From the NCBI GenBank assembly GCA_017536105.1, contig JAFXRZ010000006.1:62001-126000 (forward strand): a stretch of DNA of 64,000 nucleotides, given 5' to 3'. The position numbers and the translations under genes were made by a program. This stretch comes from Ruminococcus sp. GTDB taxonomy: Bacteria > Bacillota_A > Clostridia > Oscillospirales > Ruminococcaceae. The notes below the pieces were generated by a model. That model ran no database searches. It saw only the letters and a program-made list of their open reading frames with translations, and was not told where the DNA came from. Shown here piece by piece: positions 45,563 through 53,800 of the stretch (position 1 is its first letter; each line of letters begins with the position of its first letter).

Positions 45563-46318
45563 ATGCTTGCCAAAAGAATAATACCCTGCCTTGACGTCAG
45601 AAACGGAAAGGTCGTCAAGGGCGTCAATTTTGAGGGCGTAAAGGACGTTGGCGATCCTGTTGAATATGCGTGTCAGTATAACGAGCAGGGGGCTGACGAG
45701 ATAGTTTTTTACGATATAACAGCTTCTCACGAAAAGCGAGGAGTGTTCCTTGATGTTGTTGACCGGGTCGCGAGAAGGGTTTTCGTTCCGCTGACTGTTG
45801 GCGGAGGTATAGCGACCGTTGAGGATATAGCAAAGACTTTGCGTGCCGGAGCCGACAAAGTTTCCGTAAACTCTCAGGCTGTGAAAAACCCCCGGATCAT
45901 CAAAGACGGTGCCGAGATCTTCGGCAGCCAGTGCATACAGCTCGGTATCGACGCCAAGGCTATCGGCGATCAAAAGTGGACTGTTTATATCAACGGCGGC
46001 AGGATAGACATGGGCATCGACCTTATCGAATGGGTGAAACGTGCCGAAGACCTGGGCGCAGGGGAGATATGCCTTAACTCCATCGACACCGACGGAGTTA
46101 AGAAAGGCTTTGACATCGAGATGCTCAAAGCGGTTGTTAGTGCCGTGAATATCCCTGTTATCGCAAGCGGCGGAGCAGGAAAGCTCTCGGACTTTGCTGA
46201 TGCTTTTCAGCAGACAGGATGTTCGGCAGCTCTTGCGGCAAGCCTGTTCCACTTCGGCGAGCTGACTGTCGGACAGGTCAAGGACGACTGCCGCAGCAAA
46301 GGGATAATCGTCAGATAA
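45563..46318 (+). CDS. hisF: Imidazole glycerol phosphate synthase, cyclase subunit
   Basis: A 251-residue (beta-alpha)8 enzyme making IGP and AICAR from PRFAR and ammonia from HisH. The catalytic Asp in [15 protein letters not shown] and the partner Asp in [13 protein letters not shown] are present, with phosphate loops VGGGIAT and ASGGAGK. These markers identify HisF rather than HisA. ATG behind AAGGTGA. Confidence 0.97.
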   Translation: MLAKRIIPCLDVRNGKVVKGVNFEGVKDVGDPVEYACQYNEQGADEIVFYDITASHEKRGVFLDVVDRVARRVFVPLTVGGGIATVEDIAKTLRAGADKVSVNSQAVKNPRIIKDGAEIFGSQCIQLGIDAKAIGDQKWTVYINGGRIDMGIDLIEWVKRAEDLGAGEICLNSIDTDGVKKGFDIEMLKAVVSAVNIPVIASGGAGKLSDFADAFQQTGCSAALAASLFHFGELTVGQVKDDCRSKGIIVR

Positions 46319-46337
46319 TAATTGATCGGAGAAATAA

Positions 46338-46733
46338 ATGGACAAGATCTGGCAAGAGATGTATGATGCAGCAAAGGCTGTGCTAAGACCCAAACAGGTC
46401 TCTGATTATGTTTCCTGCGGTGAGGTGAGTGCAGCGGTGCTCAGCAAGTCCGGCAGGATATACACGGGAGTCTGCATCGACACCTGCTCGTCCCTCGGTA
46501 TCTGCGCCGAGAGGAATGCGATATTCAATATGATAACCAACGGCGAATACGAGATCGACAAGGTTCTTTGCATCCCTCCCAATGAGGGCAAAGGATCTCC
46601 ATGCGGAGCCTGTCGGGAGCTTATGGTGCAGCTGATGCCCGAAACATACAAGAATATTGAGATCATGCACGATTACGGATCGGGCAGAGTCATAACTCTC
46701 GGAGAGCTTACTCCGGAATGGTGGATAGGATAA
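46338..46733 (+). CDS. Cytidine-deaminase-like zinc hydrolase
   Basis: A 131-residue protein of the cytidine/blasticidin-S deaminase fold. The proton-shuttle/zinc motif is CAERNA (about 55) and the second zinc motif is PCGACRE (about 92). Canonical Cdd has HAE, whereas here the first ligand is Cys, as in tetrameric cytidine deaminases. Cytidine or a related pyrimidine nucleoside is the likely substrate, but this is not certain. It is embedded between hisF and hisI, 20 nt after hisF. Confidence 0.88.
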   Translation: MDKIWQEMYDAAKAVLRPKQVSDYVSCGEVSAAVLSKSGRIYTGVCIDTCSSLGICAERNAIFNMITNGEYEIDKVLCIPPNEGKGSPCGACRELMVQLMPETYKNIEIMHDYGSGRVITLGELTPEWWIG

Positions 46734-46737
46734 GATC

Positions 46738-47139
46738 ATGATAGAATACAAGGATATACACGATTTTACCCAGCAGCAGCTTGAAAGGCTTTTTCTGTCG
46801 GTCGAGTGGTCGTCGGGGCATTTTCCTGAGAAGCTTACTGTTGCTATGAAAAATTTTGAAACGGTTTTCTCGGCCTGGGACGGCGACAAGCTCATAGGGA
46901 TGATCTGCGCACTTGACGACGGCGTGATGAACGCATATGTGCATTATCTGCTTGTTGATCCCGAGTATCAGGGCCATAGCATCGGCACCAGGCTGATAGA
47001 GATGCTCAAGGAAAAATACAAGGATTATCTGCGTATCGTGCTGATCGCATATAAGACAGCGCTGCCGTTTTACGAGAAGTTTGGTTTCAAGGCAGAGGAC
47101 AAGTCCGTTCCGACGTTCATCACCACGCTGTGGACATAA
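46738..47139 (+). CDS. GNAT-family N-acetyltransferase
   Basis: A 133-residue single-domain acetyltransferase. The acetyl-CoA loop is in VDPEYQGHSIGTRLIEMLKE (about 78), and LIAYKTALPFYEKFGFK forms the C-terminal motif. The substrate is unknown. It starts 5 nt after the deaminase stop, so the two are probably translated together. Confidence 0.9.
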   Translation: MIEYKDIHDFTQQQLERLFLSVEWSSGHFPEKLTVAMKNFETVFSAWDGDKLIGMICALDDGVMNAYVHYLLVDPEYQGHSIGTRLIEMLKEKYKDYLRIVLIAYKTALPFYEKFGFKAEDKSVPTFITTLWT

Positions 47140-47151
47140 GGGAAATTGACA

Positions 47152-47538
47152 ATGAAAAAGTATATGCGGATACAAGGCCGTGAGCTTGCGTACAGGACGG
47201 GAAAGCCTGTTGGCGTGTTCATCCTTAACTGGCGCAGGGTAAGAGACGGCGTCTATTCCGAGGAAGACAAAGCGCTCTACGAGCAGACTGAAAAATGGTT
47301 CAAGGAAAATCTGCCGGAGCCTCCTTTCTACGGCGACAACAACGATAATCCTCAGGGAGCCATAACTTATTTCAAGACCGAAAGTTATGAGCTGATGAAA
47401 GAAAAAGCCGAGATACTTATGTCTTTGCTTGATAAGTACAAAGTGCCCTATGATATAGTTTATACAGACTATGTGGGGAAGATCATTTATGAAGACGATT
47501 ATCAGGTCGCTGTGATAGATGATGCTGATGTTATTTAA
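47152..47538 (+). CDS. Uncharacterised 128-residue protein
   Basis: A small soluble protein I do not recognise. It begins MKKYMRIQGRELAYRTGKPVG and has a predicted mixed alpha/beta pattern with aromatic and acidic patches. No Cys or obvious catalytic motif is visible. ATG 47152 fits best behind GGGAAATTG; the frame also has a TTG 6 nt upstream. It lies in the his operon 12 nt after the acetyltransferase. Confidence 0.72.
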   Translation: MKKYMRIQGRELAYRTGKPVGVFILNWRRVRDGVYSEEDKALYEQTEKWFKENLPEPPFYGDNNDNPQGAITYFKTESYELMKEKAEILMSLLDKYKVPYDIVYTDYVGKIIYEDDYQVAVIDDADVI

Positions 47539-47570
47539 CTCGCTTTGGAAATTGGGAGGGGAATCTGGAA

Positions 47571-47978
47571 ATGCAATCAAAAGAACCTATAAAACAAATC
47601 TTTTTCGACAAGGATATTATGCTGAATTGTGTCGGAGGTATGGGTGCAAGCGGAAAAAGCAGATATATCGAGGTATTTGATATTGATGATGATAAGGACA
47701 AGATACAGCTTGTCTTCAAGCGATTTGATTATTATAACGGAAGACCCGCCGAAGGCGGAGGAATGTGTGCTACACGCGACGTAGGCAGTATTGTTGTTGA
47801 TGCTGAAACAGCATCTCTTTCTGACGAGGAAATCATAGATAAGTATAACTATGTTTTTGATGAGTACAGCAAAGCTGAACAAACAGAGATCGAACGTAAG
47901 AAAGAGTTAAGTAAAGTTCCGGAACCACCTCGGAAAACGGAAAAGAAAAAGCATTGGTGGAACAGATGGGGATGTTGA
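47571..47978 (+). CDS. Uncharacterised 135-residue protein with basic C-terminus
   Basis: Not recognised. It starts MQSKEPIKQIFFDKDIML and has a Gly-rich stretch (CVGGMGASGKS) that superficially recalls a nucleotide loop but lacks the GxxxxGK[ST] spacing. The second half is helical and acidic. The end is Lys/Trp-rich (KKKHWWNRWGC), which could touch membrane or nucleic acid. ATG behind TGGGAGGGG. AT content looks a little higher here than in the flanking his genes. Confidence 0.7.
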   Translation: MQSKEPIKQIFFDKDIMLNCVGGMGASGKSRYIEVFDIDDDKDKIQLVFKRFDYYNGRPAEGGGMCATRDVGSIVVDAETASLSDEEIIDKYNYVFDEYSKAEQTEIERKKELSKVPEPPRKTEKKKHWWNRWGC

Positions 47979-48017
47979 AACGTGACTGATTACTTTGTAA
48001 GAACTATAGGAGATAAT

Positions 48018-48371
48018 ATGAGCAGGATAAAAATTGACATAAACGACCTTGACAAGTATTTTGCAAAGTCTGAGCTTATCCCGGCGATCTGCTTTGAAGT
48101 AAATACCAAAACCGTGCTGATGCTTGCCTATATGAACAAGGAGAGCCTAAGAAAAACTCTTGAGACAGGCTATACCTGGTTCTGGAGCAGATCGAGGCAG
48201 GAATTCTGGAACAAGGGAGCTACCAGCGGTCATTTGCAGAAGGTAGTAAGCATCTATTCCGACTGCGACAACGATACGCTGCTTGTGAATGTCGAGCAGA
48301 CAGGCGTTGCCTGCCACACAGGAGCTTACAGTTGCTTTTTCAACGAGATGTATAATGAGGAGGAAGAATAA
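48018..48371 (+). CDS. hisI: Phosphoribosyl-AMP cyclohydrolase
   Basis: A 117-residue stand-alone HisI, step 3 of histidine synthesis. [35 protein letters not shown] and the metal Cys-containing DCDNDTLLV...CHTG are intact. ATG 48018 has AGGAGAT upstream; the longer frame from 47982 would start without a ribosome site right after the preceding gene. hisE starts immediately after the stop. Confidence 0.95.
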   Translation: MSRIKIDINDLDKYFAKSELIPAICFEVNTKTVLMLAYMNKESLRKTLETGYTWFWSRSRQEFWNKGATSGHLQKVVSIYSDCDNDTLLVNVEQTGVACHTGAYSCFFNEMYNEEEE

Positions 48372-48710
48372 ATGACAGTTTATCAGGAGATCTTCGAGGT
48401 GCTTAAAGCCCGCAAGGAGCAGTTCGACAAGGGAGAAGCTCCCGAGAAGAGCTACACCTGCTATCTCTATCAGCAGGGCGTTGACAAGATATGCAAGAAG
48501 ATAGGTGAGGAAGCCTCCGAGACTATCATCGCCGCAAAGAACGGAGATAACGATGAGCTGAAGAATGAGATAAACGATCTTCTTTATCACGTTATGGTGC
48601 TTGCTGTCAATCAGGGGCTTGACTGGGCAGATGTGGAAAAGGTGCTTGACGAGCGCAATGAGAAGATCGGCAACCTCAAGCAGTTCAAGACCGTTGACAA
48701 AAACACCTGA
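48372..48710 (+). CDS. hisE: Phosphoribosyl-ATP pyrophosphatase
   Basis: A 112-residue MazG-like all-helical enzyme, step 2 of histidine synthesis. SYTCYLYQQGVDKICKKIGEEASETIIAAKNGD carries the metal-binding Glu residues, and LKNEINDLLYHVMVL the second set. The ATG abuts the hisI stop, with GAGGAGGAA inside the end of hisI. Last gene of the operon, followed by a strong terminator. Confidence 0.96.
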   Translation: MTVYQEIFEVLKARKEQFDKGEAPEKSYTCYLYQQGVDKICKKIGEEASETIIAAKNGDNDELKNEINDLLYHVMVLAVNQGLDWADVEKVLDERNEKIGNLKQFKTVDKNT

Positions 48711-48738
48711 GCTTTGAACTATAATATTGGAATTTCAG

Positions 48739-48783
48739 ACGCTTCACCGCAAGGCTTTTCTCTTGCCGGTGAAGCGTTTTTTT
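48739..48783 (+). terminator. Rho-independent terminator of the his operon
   Basis: Long stem (48739-48754 with 48762-48777, one bulge) and T7. Confidence 0.92.
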
Positions 48784-48864
48784 ATCCTCTTCGGCAGAAA
48801 TTGTAACGATAGAGCCCTTAGAGGAATATATTGTAATAGATTTGATCGAAGGAGGAATGATCTT

Positions 48865-49602
48865 ATGCCAGATAAAAACGAACAGAATGTATTCAAAGAG
48901 GCTGTCTGCGTGGATGCTATGAGGGTCTTCGATTCCTGCAGCTCCCAGGACTGCCTTGAAGACCTTGAGCTTACCTTTACGACGGCAGCTCAGGAAACGG
49001 TTGACAACGCGCTGTATATAAAAACAAAGTGCGTTGACTGCGTAGGTGCGGCATTTGCCATCGACCCGGTACCTTTCAACAAGGGATTCTATACCGTCGA
49101 TGTTACCTACACCTTCCGCGCCGAGGTGGAAGCTTATACCGCTCAGGGAGAACCGCCCACGGTGATCTACGGTTCCTGCACCTTCACAAAGCGTGTGATC
49201 CTCTTCGGCAGCGACGGCAATACTCAGCGCTTTGCATCAAACACCACGACGGTCCCTGTGCTGCCCTCTGCCACAAGCGGCTGCGCAGAGTGCTGCGATA
49301 TGGGAGAGCTGCCTGTTGCAGCTGTCAGTATCGTACCGCCTATGTGCCTTAACGCAAGTCTCGTAACAGGAGAAACGGGAAATACAGTTCAGATCACTAT
49401 CGGTGTGTTCTCGATAATCCAGCTTGAAAGGCCTGTGCCGATCATGATACCGGCTTACGACTACAGCATCCCCGAGCGCGAGTGTTCCACCAATACAGAC
49501 ACTCCCTGCGAGCTGTTTGAAAAGATACCCTTCCCGGTAGCGGAATTTTTCCCTCAGGGGCTCGAACCCGAGCCTGCTCCCGAAGGAAACCAGCCCAAAT
49601 AA
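48865..49602 (+). CDS. Conserved Cys-rich clostridial protein of unknown function
   Basis: A 245-residue protein starting MPDKNEQNVFKEAVCVDAMRVFDSCSSQDCLEDL. From memory, this N-terminus and the block DPVPFNKGFYTVDVTYTFR recur in an unnamed family present in many spore-forming clostridia. About ten Cys residues are spread along the chain, and the body is beta-rich with a Pro/Glu tail. It has no signal peptide or membrane helix. A coat-like or structural role would fit, but this is a guess. ATG 48865 lies 8 nt after GGAGGAA. Monocistronic between two terminators. Confidence 0.78.
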   Translation: MPDKNEQNVFKEAVCVDAMRVFDSCSSQDCLEDLELTFTTAAQETVDNALYIKTKCVDCVGAAFAIDPVPFNKGFYTVDVTYTFRAEVEAYTAQGEPPTVIYGSCTFTKRVILFGSDGNTQRFASNTTTVPVLPSATSGCAECCDMGELPVAAVSIVPPMCLNASLVTGETGNTVQITIGVFSIIQLERPVPIMIPAYDYSIPERECSTNTDTPCELFEKIPFPVAEFFPQGLEPEPAPEGNQPK

Positions 49603-49609
49603 CGCTAAA

Positions 49610-49650
49610 GGGCATTTTCCGTCAGATGTGACGGAGAATGCCCGATTTTG
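49610..49650 (+). terminator. Rho-independent terminator
   Basis: Stem of about 14 bp (49610-49643, GATG loop) followed by GATTTTG, right after the Cys-rich gene. Confidence 0.8.
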
Positions 49651-49677
49651 TTTGTCGAAAATTTACGGCTTTCCCTC

Positions 49678-49706
49678 TTTACAAAACGATCTTGTTGTGC
49701 TATAAT
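49678..49706 (+). promoter_or_regulatory. Extended -10 promoter of carA-carB/dapF
   Basis: TTTACA (49678-49683), 17-bp spacer, TGCTATAAT ending at 49706. The leader is about 30 nt, so there is no room for a PyrR attenuator. Confidence 0.8.
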
Positions 49707-49741
49707 ATACAGGATAATGATATGTGAAGGAGGAATTTCAA

Positions 49742-50824
49742 GTGCAAAAAGCATATCTTATACTCGAAAACGGTACTATCTTTGAAGGAAAAAGCTTCGG
49801 CGCTTCGGGTGAAGCTGTCGGCGAGATAGTTTTCACGACTTCGATGACGGGTTATGTTGAAACACTTACCGACCCCAGTTATTACGGACAGATAGTCGTC
49901 CAGACGTTTCCTCTTATCGGAAATTACGGCGTTATGTCAGAGGATTTTCAGAGCAGCCGTCCGCAGGTCAAGGCTTATATTGTCAGAGAATGGTGTCAGG
50001 AGCCCAGCAACTTTCGTTGTGAGGGGGATCTTGACACTTTTTTAAAGCAGAACAATATCGTTGGTCTGTACGGCATCGATACAAGACATTTGACCAAGAT
50101 CGTCCGCGAATACGGTGTTATGAACGGAAAGATCGTTGCCGAGGGCTCGGGCTTCAGTTTTGACGAGCTCAAGAACTATACTATCGTTGATGCTGTAAAG
50201 AACACGACCTGCGACAAGGAATATACCCTTAAGCCGGAGGGCAAAGCCAAGAGGACGGTTGTCCTTTACGACTTCGGAACGAAGATAAGCATTGCGAACC
50301 AGCTTACACAGAGAGGCTGCAAGGTGATCGTCGTGCCGGCATACACTCCTGCCGAACGTGTGCTGGAGCTTGCTCCCGACGGCATCATGCTCTCCAACGG
50401 ACCCGGAGACCCTGCCGAGAATACGGAGATAATCGCAGAGCTCAAAAAGCTCATCGGCAAGGATATCCCGACCTTTGCAATATGTCTCGGACATCAGCTC
50501 TACGCTCTTGCCCACGGAGCTAAGACGGAAAAGCTCAAATACGGACACAGAGGAGCAAATCAGCCGGTCACCGACCTTGAAACAGGCCGAGTTTATATAA
50601 CCAGCCAGAACCACGGCTATGCGGTCGTGAACGAATCTCTTGCAGGCAACGCGAAGGTCAGCTTTGTAAACACCAACGACGGCACCTGCGAGGGTATCAA
50701 ATACATCGGTGAACCTGCATTTTCAGTGCAGTTCCACCCCGAGGCCTGCGGAGGTCCGAAAGACCCCGGCTTCCTCTTTGACCGTTTCGTTGCGATGATA
50801 GATGACTGTAAGGATAAGGAGTGA
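49742..50824 (+). CDS. carA: Carbamoyl-phosphate synthase small (glutaminase) subunit
   Basis: A 360-residue subunit that releases ammonia from glutamine for carbamoyl phosphate (pyrimidines and arginine). The N-terminal CPSase domain contains FTTSMTGYVETLTDPSYYGQ. The class I amidotransferase has the Cys in FAICLGHQLYALAHG and the His/Glu in VQFHPEA. The start GTG 49742 follows AAGGAGG by 8 nt; the frame also contains GTG 49724, which overlaps that site. carB follows at once, with AAGGAG inside the end of carA. Confidence 0.96.
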   Translation: MQKAYLILENGTIFEGKSFGASGEAVGEIVFTTSMTGYVETLTDPSYYGQIVVQTFPLIGNYGVMSEDFQSSRPQVKAYIVREWCQEPSNFRCEGDLDTFLKQNNIVGLYGIDTRHLTKIVREYGVMNGKIVAEGSGFSFDELKNYTIVDAVKNTTCDKEYTLKPEGKAKRTVVLYDFGTKISIANQLTQRGCKVIVVPAYTPAERVLELAPDGIMLSNGPGDPAENTEIIAELKKLIGKDIPTFAICLGHQLYALAHGAKTEKLKYGHRGANQPVTDLETGRVYITSQNHGYAVVNESLAGNAKVSFVNTNDGTCEGIKYIGEPAFSVQFHPEACGGPKDPGFLFDRFVAMIDDCKDKE

Positions 50825-50829
50825 TAGAT

Positions 50830-53800
50830 ATGCCTTTGAATAAAGATATTAAACGCGTACTTGTCATAGGCTCCGGCCCTATAGTTATCGGACAGGCTGC
50901 CGAATTCGACTATGCAGGAACACAGGCCTGCCGGGCTTTAAAAGAAGAAGGGCTTGAGGTAATTCTTATCAATTCCAACCCTGCAACGATAATGACCGAC
51001 AAGGCTATGGCAGACAAAATATATATCGAGCCGCTGACCCTTGAGACAGTTAAGCGTGTCATCAAGAAGGAAAGACCCGACAGCGTTCTTTCCACTCTCG
51101 GCGGACAGACAGGACTTACACTTTCGATGCAGCTGGCAAAATCCGGATTTCTTGATAAATACGGAGTAAAGCTCCTCGGAGCTAAGCCGGAGACTATCGA
51201 CAAGGCTGAAGACAGACAGATGTTCAAGGACACTATGGAGTCTATCGGCCAGCCCTGCATACCTTCGACTGTTGTAAATACAGTTGAAGAGGCTGTTGCT
51301 TTTGCAGACTCCGAGGGTGTGGGCTATCCGCTCATAATCCGTCCTGCGTTCACTCTCGGAGGAACAGGCGGCGGTATCGTTAATAACGAGGAAGAGCTTC
51401 GCGAGATAACAAGAAACGGCCTCTATCTTTCACCGATAACTCAGGTCCTTGTCGAGAAATGCGTTTCCGGCTGGAAAGAGATAGAGTTTGAGGTAATGCG
51501 TGACAGCGCAGGCAACGTTATAACTATCTGCTCCATGGAAAACGTTGACCCTGTCGGAGTACATACAGGAGATTCAATAGTTGTTGCTCCCTGCGTTACT
51601 CTTGCCGACAAAGAATATCAGATGCTGAGGACTGCGGCTCTTAATATCGTTGATACCCTTGAAGTTGAAGGCGGCTGCAACTGCCAGTTTGCACTCGACC
51701 CCAACAGTTTCAAATATGCAGTCATTGAAGTTAACCCCAGAGTTTCCCGTTCTTCGGCTCTTGCTTCAAAGGCTACGGGCTATCCGATCGCTAAGGTTGC
51801 AACAAAGATCGCTATCGGTTATAAGCTCAACGAGATAATGAATGCCGTTACCGGCAAGACCTACGCTTGCTTTGAGCCTTCTATCGACTATATTGTAGTA
51901 AAGATGCCGAAATGGCCCTTCGATAAATTCGTATATGCAAAGAGAGAACTCGGCACTCAGATGAAAGCCACAGGCGAGGTCATGAGCATAGGCACAAGCT
52001 TCGAGCAGGCTATGATGAAAGCTGTCCGCGGAGCTGAGATAGGACATGATTCCATGCAGTCGCCCAAGCTCTTTGCCCTCTCTGACGACGAGATAAGAGA
52101 AAGACTCTACGATTGCAGTGACGAGCGTATCTTCGTGGTTTACGAAGCCCTCAGAAGGGGAGTCACACCCGAGGAGATCTTCGAGATCACAAAGATCGAC
52201 ACGTGGTTCACATACAAGCTCCTGAAGCTCGTTGAAATGGAGAGGGAGCTTGAAAAGGGAAGCATCTCCTACGAGCTCTACCACAACGCCAAGAAGCTCG
52301 GCTTCCCGGATAAGGTCATCGAAAGGCTTTCCGGCGAGAAGATAAAAAGGCCTCTGCGTGCGGTCTATAAAATGGTCGATACCTGCGCCGCAGAGTTTGC
52401 TGCACAGACTCCATACTTCTATTCCACATACGACAGCGAGGATGAAGCATCTGAGTTTATCAAGCGTGTCCACACCGGCAACAAGACTATCATCGTTTTC
52501 GGTTCAGGCCCCATAAGGATAGGTCAGGGCATCGAGTTCGACTATGCTTCCGTTCACTGCGTTTGGGCTCTTAAAGAGAGAGGCTTCGATGTTGTTATCG
52601 TAAACAACAACCCCGAGACAGTTTCCACAGACTTCGATACGGCAGACAGGCTTTACTTTGAGCCCCTTACCAACGAAGATGTTATGAACATCATAAGCGT
52701 TGAAAAACCTTACGGTGTTGTTGTTGCCTTCGGCGGACAGACAGCTATCAAGCTCACGAAGTTCCTTGCCGAGCAGGGAGTGAATATTCTCGGAACACCG
52801 CCGGATTCTATCGACGCAGCCGAAGACAGAGAGCGCTTTGACGAGCTGCTCGAGCTGCACCAGATAAAGAGACCCCAGGGCTTTACCGTTATGACGACGG
52901 AGGAAGCTCTTGAAGTCGCAAACAGGATAGAATATCCCGTTCTCATGCGTCCTTCCTACGTTCTCGGCGGTCAGAATATGATAATCGCCTTCAACGACGA
53001 GGACATCAAGGAGTACATGAAGATCATCCTTGCGCAGGGCATCGAGAATCCCGTGCTGATAGACAAGTATCTTATGGGCCCCGAGCTTGAAGTCGATGCT
53101 ATCTGCGACGGCGAGGATATCCTTATCCCCGGAATAATGGAGCATATCGAAAGAGCAGGTATCCATTCAGGCGACTCGATAGCCGTATATCCTGCATGGA
53201 ACGTCAGCGACAAGCTTATCGACCGCATAATCGACTGCTCGAAGAAGCTTGCGGTCTCCCTGAACACAAAGGGACTTGTAAATATCCAGTATCTTATCTA
53301 CAAAGACGAGCTTTATGTAATTGAAGTAAATCCCCGTTCCTCGAGGACCATCCCTTACATCTCGAAAGTTACAGGCGTTCCCATGGTCGATCTTGCTACA
53401 AGAGCGATGCTGGGAGAGAAGCTTTCGGACATGGGCTACGGCACAGGGCTTTATCCCAATTCGCCTTATGTTGCAGTTAAGGTACCTGTGTTCAGCTTTG
53501 AAAAGCTCATCGGAGTTGATAATCAGCTCGGACCCGAGATGAAATCCACAGGTGAAGTCCTTGCTGTTGCTTCTTCGCTGGAAGAGTCTCTTTACAAGGG
53601 ACTTACAGCAGCCGGATACAAGCTTGGAAGCAGAGGCGGTGTGCTTATAACCGTCAGAAATTCCGACAAGGGTGAGATACCCCAGACAGCAAAGCAGTTT
53701 GCAGACCTTGGATTTACGATCTATGCCACAAAGGGTACGGCAAAAGTCCTTGAAGAGCACGGCATAGCCTGTGAGGAAGTTGCAAAGATACATGAGTCTT

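Noticed and set aside
47571..47978. P-loop in the 135-residue protein
   Set aside because: The Gly-rich stretch GGMGASGKS does not have the spacing of a Walker A motif, and no Walker B follows.
49707..49741. PyrR attenuator before carA
   Set aside because: The distance from the -10 box to the start codon leaves only about 30 nt of leader.
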